The position numbers were made by a program, and so were the translations under genes. A DNA stretch of 64,000 bases from Acetobacter pasteurianus subsp. pasteurianus LMG 1262 = NBRC 106471 (GTDB taxonomy: Bacteria > Pseudomonadota > Alphaproteobacteria > Acetobacterales > Acetobacteraceae). Location: NCBI RefSeq assembly GCF_000285275.1, contig NZ_CADO01000004.1, positions 45,969-109,968 of the forward strand. The letters are read 5' to 3'. The notes below the pieces were generated by a model. The model was not told the origin of the DNA, did not search any database, and saw only the letters and a list, made by a program, of their open reading frames with translations. This document shows positions 1 to 8,764 of this stretch, in pieces; within the stretch, counting starts at the first letter, position 1, and each line of letters begins with the position of its first letter.

Positions 1-1164
1 CGCCAGCTTATTACAGCGCTGGAGCGGCATAAGGATGCCGCCAGTATTGTATATTGCGGCAGCCGTGCCCGTACGGAGCGCATGGCCGCTTCTCTGCGTG
101 AACGTGGGTGGCCTGCTTTGGCTTACCATGCAGGGCTTTCCCCTATAGAAAAACGTGCTGCATTGCTGCGTTTTCGTTCTGGTGAGCCCCTTGTTATTGT
201 GGCCACAATTGCCTTTGGCATGGGCATAGACAGGCCAGACGTACGCGCCGTTGTGCATTTGGATATGCCAGCCTCGCCCGAAGCCTATTACCAGCAAATT
301 GGCCGGGCCGGGCGCGATGGCCTGCCGTCTGACACACTCCTGCTTTACGGCGGGGAGGACATGGCCCGCGCCCGCTACTGGCTAGATCAATCTGCCGCAC
401 CAGAAAGCGAAAAGCGGATTATGCGCAGCCGGTTGGAAGCCATGATAGCGCTGACCGAAACCACTGGCTGCCGCACCCGCGCCTTACTGCATTGTTTTGG
501 TGAGGAACTGGCCGAACCCTGTGGCCATTGTGATAACTGCCTGCACCCTGTGCTGACATTCAATGGCACCGAAGCAGCCCGTAAGCTGCTTTCTGCCGTG
601 TATCGCACAGGGCAATGTTTTGGCGCACTGCATGTTATCGGTGTACTGCGCGGAAAAACCACAGAAGCCATTACCCGTAATGGCCATGACAAACTGACCG
701 TATGGGGCATTGGCAAGGATAAAAGCGAGCAATTCTGGCGCGGCGTGGTGCGCCAGCTTATAGCCCGTGGCGCCTTGCGCACAGAAGGCCAGTACGGTGG
801 CCTGATTTTAAACCAGAATGTAGCCCGGCCCATTTTACGTGGTGAGGAAGAAGTTCACTTACGGGCAGACCCTGTAGTGGAAACAAACAGCCGGTTATCA
901 GACCGCAGCAGCCAAAGCGCAGGCATTGCCCTTACAGAAGACAGCAAAGCCCTGTTTGATGCGCTGCGCCAATGGCGCCGGGAAGAAGCGCAGGAGCAGG
1001 AGATTCCGCCTTACGTTATCTTCCATGATTCCGTGCTGCGCGATATCGCCATGGAAAAACCCTCAGACCTGGATGAACTGGGCGATATCAAAGGGGTAGG
1101 GCGCTCCAAGCTGGAACGGTACGGAGAAGCCGTGCTGGAGGTTCTTGAAACAGCGCAGGCATGA
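1..1164 (+). CDS. recQ: ATP-dependent DNA helicase RecQ (3' part, 5' end outside window)
   Basis: The reading frame is open from base 1, so the gene begins upstream; 387 residues are visible. RecQ unwinds DNA 3' to 5' in recombination repair. The visible part starts in the second RecA-like domain, with motif V-like ATIAFGMGIDRPDV and motif VI QQIGRAGRDG (about residues 98-107). The RecQ zinc-binding cysteines follow (about 157, 174, 177, 180), then a winged-helix RQC region and a C-terminal HRDC domain (about 315-387). The stop overlaps the glpR start (ATGA), which suggests translational coupling although the functions are unrelated. Confidence 0.95.
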   Translation, partial: RQLITALERHKDAASIVYCGSRARTERMAASLRERGWPALAYHAGLSPIEKRAALLRFRSGEPLVIVATIAFGMGIDRPDVRAVVHLDMPASPEAYYQQIGRAGRDGLPSDTLLLYGGEDMARARYWLDQSAAPESEKRIMRSRLEAMIALTETTGCRTRALLHCFGEELAEPCGHCDNCLHPVLTFNGTEAARKLLSAVYRTGQCFGALHVIGVLRGKTTEAITRNGHDKLTVWGIGKDKSEQFWRGVVRQLIARGALRTEGQYGGLILNQNVARPILRGEEEVHLRADPVVETNSRLSDRSSQSAGIALTEDSKALFDALRQWRREEAQEQEIPPYVIFHDSVLRDIAMEKPSDLDELGDIKGVGRSKLERYGEAVLEVLETAQA

Positions 1165-1931
1165 CACAGGCAGTGCAACAACGTCGGTTTCGTATTCTCA
1201 AGCTGGTGCAGCAACATGGCTACGCCACCAGTGAAGATCTGGCGCGTGAGCTCAATGTTACGGTGCAAACCGTGCGGCGAGACGTCAACACCATGGCTGC
1301 ACAGGGGCTTCTTGCCCGCCATCATGGTGGAGCCAGCTCTCTTTCACCCTCAGAAAACATTTCCTATTCCGATCGGCAAATTCTGAACCTGCGCGAAAAG
1401 GAAGCCATTGGGCGCAATGCCGCACAGGCTATTCCCAACGGTGCTTCGCTTTTCATCAACATTGGCACAACGACAGAGGCCTTTGCCCAGTCTCTCCGCA
1501 CCCACAAGGCGCTGCGGGTTATTACCAACAATATCCATGTGGCCACGCTTTTGGCTCCTGCGCCGGAATGCAGCCTGATTATTACGGGTGGGCATGTGCG
1601 CCTGCGTGATGGCGGCATAGTCGGCCCCACAGCCGCCGCCATGATTGAGCAATACCGGGCAGATTTTGGCGTAATCGGCATTAGCGGCATAGATGAAGAC
1701 GGCACATTACTGGATTTTGATGCCGATGAAATTAACGCGGCACAAGCTATCCTACGTAATGCGCGCACTGTTTTTTTGTTGGCAGACCATACCAAATTCC
1801 GCCGCAGACCCATGGCACGGGTAGGGCATATTACGCAGGTTAACGCGTTTTATACCGATCAACCACCACCAGCGAACATTCGCGCCCTGCTGAAAGAGCA
1901 CGATGTAAAGCTGCATATTGCCCAGCCATGA
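1161..1931 (+). CDS. glpR: DeoR-family repressor, probable glycerol regulon repressor GlpR
   Basis: A 256-residue DeoR-family regulator. The N-terminal helix-turn-helix (about residues 8-60, with SEDLARELNVTVQTVRRDV) binds DNA, and the C-terminal DeoR sensor domain (about 75-235) normally binds a phosphorylated sugar, glycerol-3-phosphate in GlpR. It starts in an ATGA overlap with recQ and is followed by glpD, glpF and glpK, which is the basis for the GlpR call. A palindromic GlpR-like site lies in the 140-base gap before glpD. Family membership is certain; the effector is inferred from the neighbours. Confidence 0.88.
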   Translation: MTQAVQQRRFRILKLVQQHGYATSEDLARELNVTVQTVRRDVNTMAAQGLLARHHGGASSLSPSENISYSDRQILNLREKEAIGRNAAQAIPNGASLFINIGTTTEAFAQSLRTHKALRVITNNIHVATLLAPAPECSLIITGGHVRLRDGGIVGPTAAAMIEQYRADFGVIGISGIDEDGTLLDFDADEINAAQAILRNARTVFLLADHTKFRRRPMARVGHITQVNAFYTDQPPPANIRALLKEHDVKLHIAQP

Positions 1932-2014
1932 TCGTTCTTTTTCGTAAAGGAAAGCAGGAAAGGCCGTTAAAAACCGCCATCTGGCCATATTGACGCCATT
2001 CTTCTTGCGTTTTC

Positions 2015-2033
2015 TTTTCGAATACGAATAAAA
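2015..2033 (+). promoter_or_regulatory. Probable GlpR operator/promoter upstream of glpD
   Basis: TTTTCGAATACGAATAAAA contains the palindromic core TTCG-AATA-CGAA. It closely resembles the TTTTCGTATACGAAAA-type GlpR operator that I recall from pseudomonads. It lies 38 bases before the glpD ATG. A weak promoter overlapping it could be TTGCGT (2006-2011), 17 bases, TAAAAG (2029-2034). The site is seen; GlpR binding is inferred. Confidence 0.55.
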
Positions 2034-2071
2034 GACAGAAGTTTGCGTTCTGACCGAAACCGGAAGAAACC

Positions 2072-3592
2072 ATGACCACACCTACTGCATCTCCCGCCCG
2101 CATTTATGATCTGCTCATTGTTGGAGGAGGGGTAAACGGCGCAGGCATCGCACGAGATGCTGTTGGCCGTGGCGCCTCTGTTCTGCTGGTGGAGCAGGAT
2201 GACCTTGCCAGCTACACATCATCTTCCAGCACAAAGCTGATCCACGGCGGGCTGCGTTATCTGGAATATTACGAATTCCGCCTGGTGCGCGAAGCCCTGA
2301 TGGAACGCGAACGCCTGTTGAAGATGGCCCCGCATATCATGTGGCCGCTCCGGTTCGTGCTGCCACACTCCAAGCTGGTCCGTCCGGCATGGATGCTCAA
2401 GGCTGGTCTGTTCCTTTACGATCACCTTGCTTCCAACATGACACTGCCGAAGTCTCGCGGCATTGATTTCCGTACGCATTCATCCGGTGCGGCGCTGAAG
2501 CCCGAATACACCAAAGGCTTTGTGTATTCCGATGGTTGGGTGCAAGACAGCCGCCTTGTGGTGCTGAACGCCATGGATGCCGCCGAACGCGGTGCAGATG
2601 TGCGCACACGCACACGCCTGATTGCCGCCAGCCGCGCCAACGGCGTATGGGAAGCCACGCTGGAAGACCGCGCAACTGGCAAAACCACAACCGTACGCGC
2701 CAAGGCGCTGGTAAACGCTGCTGGCCCATGGGTTGCACGCCTGCTGGCCGATACGCTGAAGATCCCGAACTCCAAATCCGTTCGTTTGGTTAAGGGTAGC
2801 CACATTATTGTGCCGCGCGTATATGAAGGCCCGCAGGCTTACATCTTCCAGAACCCGGATAAGCGTATTGTGTTCGCCATTCCGTATGAACAGAAGTTCA
2901 CACTGATCGGCACCACCGATATTCCGTGGAAGCAGGAACCGGGCAAAGTGGAAATTGCGCCCGATGAAGTGAGCTACCTGTGTGAAAGCGTAAACCGCTA
3001 TCTGAACGTGCAGGTCAAAGAAAGCGATGTGGTGTGGAGCTACGCTGGCCTGCGTCCGCTGTATGATGATGCCTCTGCCAATGCTTCTGCCGTAACGCGT
3101 GATTACGTGCTGGATCTGGATACGCAGGATGGTGCGCCGCTGCTTTCCATCTTTGGTGGCAAGATCACCACTTACCGTAAGCTTGCCGAACACGCGCTGG
3201 AAAAACTGGCACCTGTTCTGCCCGCAGTAGGTGGCCAGAGCTGGACTGCACAGGAAGTTCTGCCCGGTGGTGATTTGGGTGACGGTGGGTTTGATCAGGC
3301 TCTGGCACGCCTGCGCCGCACAGCACCGTGGCTACCGGAAGGTCTTGCATGGCGCCTGATGCGCAATTATGGCAGCCGGACCTACGAAATTATTGGTGAA
3401 GCCAATAGCATGCAGGATATGGGTGAAGTGCTGGGCGGTGACCTGACATCGCGTGAAGTGGATTATCTGATTTCTCGTGAATGGGCACGCACGGCAGAAG
3501 ATGTTCTGTGGCGCCGCAGCAAGCTGGGTCTGCATCTGAATGATGCAGAAAAAGCCAATGTTGAAGCATATGTCGGGAAGAAACTTGCCTGA
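2072..3592 (+). CDS. glpD: Aerobic glycerol-3-phosphate dehydrogenase (FAD)
   Basis: A 506-residue membrane-associated flavoenzyme that oxidises glycerol-3-phosphate to dihydroxyacetone phosphate and passes electrons to quinone. The N-terminus carries the FAD dinucleotide-binding motif GGGVNGAG (residues 18-25), followed by the GlpD signature region STKLIHGGLRYLE. The C-terminal alpha-helical DAO_C domain covers roughly the last 120 residues. Length is normal for GlpD. GGAAG precedes the ATG at a usual distance. It is the first structural gene of the glpD-glpF-glpK run and lies behind the candidate GlpR operator. Confidence 0.97.
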   Translation: MTTPTASPARIYDLLIVGGGVNGAGIARDAVGRGASVLLVEQDDLASYTSSSSTKLIHGGLRYLEYYEFRLVREALMERERLLKMAPHIMWPLRFVLPHSKLVRPAWMLKAGLFLYDHLASNMTLPKSRGIDFRTHSSGAALKPEYTKGFVYSDGWVQDSRLVVLNAMDAAERGADVRTRTRLIAASRANGVWEATLEDRATGKTTTVRAKALVNAAGPWVARLLADTLKIPNSKSVRLVKGSHIIVPRVYEGPQAYIFQNPDKRIVFAIPYEQKFTLIGTTDIPWKQEPGKVEIAPDEVSYLCESVNRYLNVQVKESDVVWSYAGLRPLYDDASANASAVTRDYVLDLDTQDGAPLLSIFGGKITTYRKLAEHALEKLAPVLPAVGGQSWTAQEVLPGGDLGDGGFDQALARLRRTAPWLPEGLAWRLMRNYGSRTYEIIGEANSMQDMGEVLGGDLTSREVDYLISREWARTAEDVLWRRSKLGLHLNDAEKANVEAYVGKKLA

Positions 3593-3649
3593 TATCTGAG
3601 AACCATAGATACGTCCTTTCCAACAACAAAAATAATAATGAGGAAGGTC

Positions 3650-4468
3650 ATGGAAAAAACAGGAAAAGCCCTGCTTGGGGAAATGATAGCCGAATGTCTG
3701 GCTGTTATGATTATTGTGACTATTGGGGATTCAGTGGCAGCAATGTTCTCGCTGTATGATCCCAGCCCCTACAAGCAGGCTTACTGGGGTGTTGCCATTA
3801 CATGGGGGCTGGCCGTTACGCTGGCCATCTATGTAACTGGCTCTGTATCTGGCACGCATGCCAACCCGGCCGTTACGCTGGCCTTGGCATGCTACCGTGG
3901 ATTTTCCTGGAAAAAAGTTGTGCCTTACTGGGTAGCACAAATTGGCGGCGGCTTTTTAGGTGCCTCGCTTGTGTACGCCCTGTATGGCTCTGTTATCCAG
4001 CATTACGCGCTCGCCCATCATCTGGACTGGGTGAATGATAGCGCAGCTTCTGGCGTTTTCTTTACCCATCCCGGTGATTTTGTAACCCCACTTCATGCCA
4101 TGATGAATGAGGTTATCCTGACCGCCATTTTGGTGCTGGGTATTTTTGCCATTACCTGTGAATACAATACCGTGGCCCCACAAGCCAATTCTGGCGCGCT
4201 GATTATTGGCCTGCTGGTGGCTATTCTGGGCGCATCTTCCGGCTTTTTGGAAGGCTGGGCCCTTAACCCTGCGCGTGATCTTGGGCCGCGCATTTTCTGT
4301 TTTGTTGCAGGATGGGGACGTGCCGCGTTTCCTTCCCCCGGCAATTATTGGTGGATGCCTATTGCTGGCCCCATGGTGGGCGGTTTAGTGGGTGCCACAC
4401 TTTACCAGACACTTCTCCGCCCATTTATGCCCGCACGGGCACGGGTGACCACGACGGCGGCAGACTGA
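3650..4468 (+). CDS. glpF: Glycerol uptake facilitator (aquaglyceroporin)
   Basis: A 272-residue MIP-family channel with six hydrophobic segments and two half-membrane NPA loops: HANPAVT (NPA at about 72-74) and NPARD (about 206-210). The aspartate after the second NPA-R is typical of glycerol-conducting members rather than strict water channels. I chose ATG 3650 because AGGA sits five bases before it; the in-frame ATG at 3638 has no ribosome binding site. It lies between glpD and glpK, so it imports the glycerol that GlpK phosphorylates. Confidence 0.95.
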   Translation: MEKTGKALLGEMIAECLAVMIIVTIGDSVAAMFSLYDPSPYKQAYWGVAITWGLAVTLAIYVTGSVSGTHANPAVTLALACYRGFSWKKVVPYWVAQIGGGFLGASLVYALYGSVIQHYALAHHLDWVNDSAASGVFFTHPGDFVTPLHAMMNEVILTAILVLGIFAITCEYNTVAPQANSGALIIGLLVAILGASSGFLEGWALNPARDLGPRIFCFVAGWGRAAFPSPGNYWWMPIAGPMVGGLVGATLYQTLLRPFMPARARVTTTAAD

Positions 4469-4495
4469 CCGCAACACGCAGAAGGATACTCCTTA

Positions 4496-5995
4496 ATGAG
4501 TAAGCAAGACTGTGTCCTGGCTATTGATCAGGGAACGACATCAACACGCAGCATTGTCTTTGATCGTGATGCGCAGGAACTCGCTGCCGCCAGAGAGGAG
4601 TTTGCACAGCATTACCCCAAGGCCGGCTGGGTAGAACACTGCCCGGAAGATATCTGGAAAGATGTTGTAAGCACCGCGCGCGCAGCGCTGGAAAAATCTG
4701 GCGCAGCAGACCGGGTTGCAGGCATTGGCATTACCAACCAGCGCGAAACCATTGTGGTGTGGGAACGCGCTACCGGCAAGCCTATCCATCGCGCTATTGT
4801 CTGGCAGGATCGGCGCACGGCCAATGTGTGTCAGAAACTGCGGGATGAAGGCGCAGAAACACTGGTGCGCGAACGCACCGGCCTTTTGATTGACCCATAT
4901 TTTTCTGCCACCAAGCTTGCATGGCTGCTGGATAACGTTCCTCAGGCCCGCGAACGTGCTGAAAAGGGTGAACTTGCTTTTGGCACCATTGATTCCTTCA
5001 TTCTGTGGCGACTGACAGGCGGCAAGGTGCACGCAACGGATGTAACCAACGCATCCCGCACCATGCTGTTTGATATCCACCGCCAACAGTGGGATGAAGA
5101 CCTTCTGCGTCTTTTCCGCGTACCTGCAGCACTTCTGCCAGAAGTGAAGGATAGTAGCTGCATTTATGGTGAAACCGTGCCGGAACTGTTTGGTCGGCCT
5201 ATCCCTATTGCAGGTATAGCGGGGGACCAGCAGGCCGCTGTGGTGGGGCAGGCATGTTTTACGCCCGGCATGGCCAAGGCCACCTACGGCACAGGCTGCT
5301 TTTTGCTGCTGAATACAGGGGATAAACCCGTAACATCACGCAACCGCATGCTCACCACTATTGCCTATCGTATCAATGGCAAAACCACCTATGCGCTGGA
5401 AGGCTCCATTTTTGTGGCCGGTGCGGCCATCAAATGGCTGCGCGATGGGCTGCATCTGATTACCCATGCCTCTCAAACCGATGATATGGCTACGCGCGTA
5501 CCAGACAGCCACGGTGTTTACATGGTACCTGGCTTTGTAGGCCTTGGCGCCCCACATTGGGACCCGGATGCACGTGGGCTTATCTGCGGCCTTACGCTGG
5601 ATTCAAGTGCTGCGCATATTGCCCGCGCTGCTCTGGAATCCGTGGCATATCAGACGCTCGATCTGGTAACCGCCATGATGCAGGATGGCGGTGGCACCAC
5701 AGATAGCATTCGCGTAGATGGCGGCATGTCTGCCAATGACTGGTACTGCCAGTTTCTTGCAGACATGCTGCAGGCCAAGGTGGAACGCCCGCGCAACGTG
5801 GAAACCACTGCTCTGGGCGCAGGCTTTCTGGCAGGCATTGCAACAGGTGTGTGGGATAGTGAGCAGACTGTAGCTTCCGAATGGGCTCGGGGCTCTCTGT
5901 TTGAACCGAAAATGGAAAATGAACAGCGCCGCACCATGATTGCCGGATGGCATCAGGCTGTTAAGCGCACCCTCAGCACCTATACGGGCGGCTGA
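4496..5995 (+). CDS. glpK: Glycerol kinase
   Basis: A 499-residue FGGY-family kinase that converts glycerol and ATP to glycerol-3-phosphate, the substrate of GlpD and the likely inducer of GlpR. Motifs include the N-terminal phosphate-binding DQGTTSTRS (residues 11-19), the substrate-region sequence [23 protein letters not shown] and [13 protein letters not shown]. Length matches E. coli GlpK. It starts 27 bases after glpF, with GAAGGA upstream, and ends at a strong hairpin, so it closes the glp unit. Confidence 0.98.
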   Translation: MSKQDCVLAIDQGTTSTRSIVFDRDAQELAAAREEFAQHYPKAGWVEHCPEDIWKDVVSTARAALEKSGAADRVAGIGITNQRETIVVWERATGKPIHRAIVWQDRRTANVCQKLRDEGAETLVRERTGLLIDPYFSATKLAWLLDNVPQARERAEKGELAFGTIDSFILWRLTGGKVHATDVTNASRTMLFDIHRQQWDEDLLRLFRVPAALLPEVKDSSCIYGETVPELFGRPIPIAGIAGDQQAAVVGQACFTPGMAKATYGTGCFLLLNTGDKPVTSRNRMLTTIAYRINGKTTYALEGSIFVAGAAIKWLRDGLHLITHASQTDDMATRVPDSHGVYMVPGFVGLGAPHWDPDARGLICGLTLDSSAAHIARAALESVAYQTLDLVTAMMQDGGGTTDSIRVDGGMSANDWYCQFLADMLQAKVERPRNVETTALGAGFLAGIATGVWDSEQTVASEWARGSLFEPKMENEQRRTMIAGWHQAVKRTLSTYTGG

Positions 5996-6004
5996 AACCA
6001 CAAT

Positions 6005-6033
6005 TTCTGGCAGGAAGCACTTTCCTGCCAGAA
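6005..6033. terminator. Hairpin between convergent glpK and PCu(A)C-like gene
   Basis: A perfect 12-bp inverted repeat, TTCTGGCAGGAA / TTCCTGCCAGAA, with a 5-base loop. It sits just after the glpK stop and 25 bases beyond the end of the opposing gene. There is no clear T-run on either side, so its use as a bidirectional terminator is inferred from position and stability. Confidence 0.6.
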
Positions 6034-6058
6034 TGGCGCTTTACTAAATCAGACGTGA

Positions 6059-6577
6059 TCAGTCTGGCTTATGGTCACTTTCTGCATCTGTGCCTGCATC
6101 CTGCACAGGGATAGAAACAGTTTTTGAAGACCCACCCATAAATGTGAATGTAAACGGCACGTTCTGATTGGCATGCACGTTATTGGAAAGGCCAAAGCAA
6201 AGCAGGTGATACCCACCCGGTGGAAACACCAGTGTAGAATTGCCGGGTAGGGCAAGGTGGGTAAACAGCACTCGGGTGCCGCCTGTGCTTTCCTGATCGG
6301 CATGATGGCCCACCAGCTTCTGGCAAACGGGAGACGTTACGCCCGTGAGCAGATGCGCTGTTTCACTGGAATTGGACAGGGCAAAATAAACCGTTGCCGG
6401 CTCTCCTTCCGATGCCAGATGCAGGGATGTATCAAATATGGTAATATCTTTTTGAGCATCCGCCTGCTCGGGCAGAACGGGCAGAGGAGGCTGATTATCG
6501 GCCCAAGCCTGCGGTGCGGCGTAGGCTGAGCAAGAAAGAGCTGCACAGAACAGAACAGCAAAATGGCTGCGTTTCAT
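6059..6577 (-). CDS. PCu(A)C-like periplasmic protein with degenerate copper motif
   Basis: 172 residues with a clear signal peptide (MKRSHFAVLFCAALSCSAYA, cleavage near AWA). The mature part resembles the PCu(A)C copper chaperone fold: VYFALSNSSETAHLLTGVTSP, then FPPGGYHLLCFGL and a final beta strand rich in T/V. Normal members use an H(M)x10Mx21HxM copper site and have HxMxMGL where this protein has HLLCFGL, so the methionine ligands are missing. ATG 6577 was chosen over upstream frames because GGAG lies six bases before it and it begins the signal peptide. Copper delivery is therefore doubtful. Confidence 0.7.
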   Translation of the reverse strand: MKRSHFAVLFCAALSCSAYAAPQAWADNQPPLPVLPEQADAQKDITIFDTSLHLASEGEPATVYFALSNSSETAHLLTGVTSPVCQKLVGHHADQESTGGTRVLFTHLALPGNSTLVFPPGGYHLLCFGLSNNVHANQNVPFTFTFMGGSSKTVSIPVQDAGTDAESDHKPD

Positions 6578-6715
6578 AGTTTCTCCATCCAGATGGACCG
6601 CCACATGGTATGGACGAAACGGCCCAAAAGAAATAAGTGGTGCCTTTACATACGCGCTCTTTTAACAACAGAAAACGCCAGCCAGAAATGCGCCTGAGGG
6701 AAGGTTGATACCACC

Positions 6716-7192
6716 ATGCGTTGCCCTTTTTGCGGGAACCCAGATAGTCAGGTCAAGGACAGTCGCCCCAATGAGGAAGGACTGGCCATTCGGCGGCGGC
6801 GTGCATGCCTGTCCTGCGGGCAGCGTTTTACCACGGTAGAACGCGTGCAACTGCGCGAACTGGTTGTGGTGAAAAATGATGGCCGGCGCGCGCCCTTTGA
6901 CCGGGAAAAAATTGCACGCTCCATCCGCATTGCCCTGCGCAAACGCCCTGTTTCCGAAGAACAGATCGAGCAGATTGTAACCGGCATTGTGCGCCAGCTT
7001 GAGGGAAATGGGGAAACCGAGGTGACATCCACCCGCATAGGTGAATTGGCAATGGATGCCCTTAAGGAAGTGGATGGCGTTGGATATGTGCGGTTTGCAA
7101 GCGTGTACCGCGATTTTACAGAAGCCAAGGATTTTTCGGAAATCCTGAACCTTATGGAAACAGGTGGCGCCCCAGCCCCCGGAAAAGACTAG
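6716..7192 (+). CDS. nrdR: Transcriptional repressor NrdR
   Basis: 158 residues. NrdR represses ribonucleotide reductase genes in response to nucleotide state. An N-terminal zinc ribbon uses Cys3, Cys6, Cys31 and Cys34 (CPFC and CLSC); an ATP-cone domain fills about residues 49-139. GGGAAGG stands ahead of the ATG. The next gene is nusB; in many alphaproteobacteria riboflavin genes lie between nrdR and nusB, and they are absent here. Confidence 0.97.
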   Translation: MRCPFCGNPDSQVKDSRPNEEGLAIRRRRACLSCGQRFTTVERVQLRELVVVKNDGRRAPFDREKIARSIRIALRKRPVSEEQIEQIVTGIVRQLEGNGETEVTSTRIGELAMDALKEVDGVGYVRFASVYRDFTEAKDFSEILNLMETGGAPAPGKD

Positions 7193-7257
7193 ACCTTAGA
7201 ACAGAAAAACGCCATGAAACCCGGCTTTGCAACAGACTGGCCGGGCAGGAGGGATGG

Positions 7258-7782
7258 ATGACAGAACTACAGGATGAACCCCGTTTGAAAGGGGCACAAC
7301 GGCCCCGCACGGCTGCACGCGTTGCCGCTGTGCAGGCCCTGTTCCAGATTGACCAGAATGGAGACCGCCCAGAAAACGTTATTGAGCAGTTTCTGGTCCA
7401 TCGGTTTGGTACAACATTGGATGGCGCAAGCTATGAAGATGGCTGCATTCCAGAAGCCGATACACAGCTTTTCAGCCATATCGTGCGGCTGGTCACCTCC
7501 ATGCGCACGCAGGTTACGCAGGAAGTTGAAAAAACACTTCCGGAAACATGGCCCATTGCGCGGCTGGACCCCGTATTGCGCGCATTGCTTCTGGCTGCCG
7601 CAGCAGAAGCCACAGAAGGCGATGCGCCTGCTCCCGTGCTGATCAATGAATACATGGACGTAGCCCATGCATTCTTCTCTGGTGACGAACCGCGCCTTGT
7701 GAACGGCGTTCTGGATACGCTCTTCAAACGTCTGGCGGCTGAACGGAACCATGATACAGAACAAACCCAGCAGCCAGACTGA
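7258..7782 (+). CDS. nusB: Transcription antitermination factor NusB
   Basis: 174 residues of all-alpha NusB fold. It joins NusE (S10) on boxA RNA in rRNA antitermination. The N-terminal ARVAAVQALFQID and the C-terminal INEYMDVAHAFFSGDEPRLVNGVLD are family hallmarks. GGAGGG lies just before the ATG. Its 3' end overlaps the thiL start by 32 bases, so the two are probably co-translated; the order nrdR-nusB-thiL is common. Confidence 0.96.
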   Translation: MTELQDEPRLKGAQRPRTAARVAAVQALFQIDQNGDRPENVIEQFLVHRFGTTLDGASYEDGCIPEADTQLFSHIVRLVTSMRTQVTQEVEKTLPETWPIARLDPVLRALLLAAAAEATEGDAPAPVLINEYMDVAHAFFSGDEPRLVNGVLDTLFKRLAAERNHDTEQTQQPD

Positions 7783-8740
7783 TCTGCCGCAGGAATTTGC
7801 GTTTATCCGGCAACATTTTTCTGCTCTGGCTGGCGCCGCTGCCCTTGAATTGAGGGATGATGCCGCTGTTTTCACACCGCCAGAAGGGCGGGAGTTGGTG
7901 ATTGCAGCGGATGGCATGGTGGAAAATGTTCATTTTCTGCCAGATGATCCACCAGAAACCATTGGCCGCAAGCTGCTCCGCTGCAATCTGTCTGATCTGG
8001 CAGCCATGGGCAGCCGCCCGGAAGGTTGGCTACTAACGTTTGCGCGGCCGCCCCATATTACCGAACAATGGGTGGCGCAGTTCTGCAAGGGGCTGAAAGC
8101 GGATCAGGAGCAATTCGGGCTTCAGTTGCTGGGGGGCGATACAACCTCCACCCGTGGCCCGCTGGTGTTGTCCCTGACCATTCTTGGCTCTGTATTGCCG
8201 GGGCAGGCCATCCGCCGACAAGGCGCACAGGCTGGTGATGGATTATGGGTTACGGGCACCATTGGTGATGGCGCGCTGGGCTTACGCGCTCTTCAGGGTG
8301 AAATAGCTGATCCATCCGGATATCTGGCGCAGCGTTACCGTCTGCCGCACCCCCGCATTGGCTTGCCCTTATACGGCCTTGCCTCTGCTGCCATGGATAT
8401 TTCAGACGGCTTACTACAGGATGCTGGGCATCTTGCACGGGAAAATGCGTTGCATGTGACCATCCATGCAGATGCTGTGCCTCTATCAGACGCAGCCCGC
8501 CAAACCGGCCCCAAATGGCTGGAAACCTGCCTAACCGGCGGCGATGATTATGAGATCTTATTTGCCGTTCCCGCTCAGCACGAAGCCGCGCTGCTCAGCA
8601 AAGGCACGTTAGATACTGTCTGTGGCCCTGTAAAAGTCACCCGTATAGGGGGATTTACGCAGGCATCTACAGGCGTAACGGTTCTGGATAGTGCAGGCAA
8701 AAACCTGCAATTCCGTTCCCACGGGTGGAGCCACCTTTAG
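7751..8740 (+). CDS. thiL: Thiamine-monophosphate kinase
   Basis: 329 residues of the AIR synthase/PurM fold; phosphorylates thiamine monophosphate to the cofactor thiamine diphosphate. Motifs: the metal-binding DDAAVF near residue 37, DGMVENVHF, SDLAAMGSRP, GGDTTSTRGPL, MDISDGLLQDAGHLA and GGDDYEILFA. The start at 7751 lies inside the nusB 3' end. Thiamine diphosphate is the cofactor of the pyruvate dehydrogenase E1 encoded elsewhere in this window. Confidence 0.96.
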   Translation: MIQNKPSSQTDLPQEFAFIRQHFSALAGAAALELRDDAAVFTPPEGRELVIAADGMVENVHFLPDDPPETIGRKLLRCNLSDLAAMGSRPEGWLLTFARPPHITEQWVAQFCKGLKADQEQFGLQLLGGDTTSTRGPLVLSLTILGSVLPGQAIRRQGAQAGDGLWVTGTIGDGALGLRALQGEIADPSGYLAQRYRLPHPRIGLPLYGLASAAMDISDGLLQDAGHLARENALHVTIHADAVPLSDAARQTGPKWLETCLTGGDDYEILFAVPAQHEAALLSKGTLDTVCGPVKVTRIGGFTQASTGVTVLDSAGKNLQFRSHGWSHL

Positions 8741-8752
8741 GCGCTCCACCCG
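8722..8752. terminator. Hairpin at the convergent thiL / acyltransferase-like ends
   Basis: CGGGTGGAGC / GCTCCACCCG, a perfect 10-bp stem with an 11-base loop, overlaps the last codons of thiL and lies before the end of the opposing gene. No T-run follows on the plus strand, so a terminator role is inferred. Confidence 0.5.
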
Positions 8753-8764
8753 CCAGAGAGCGGT

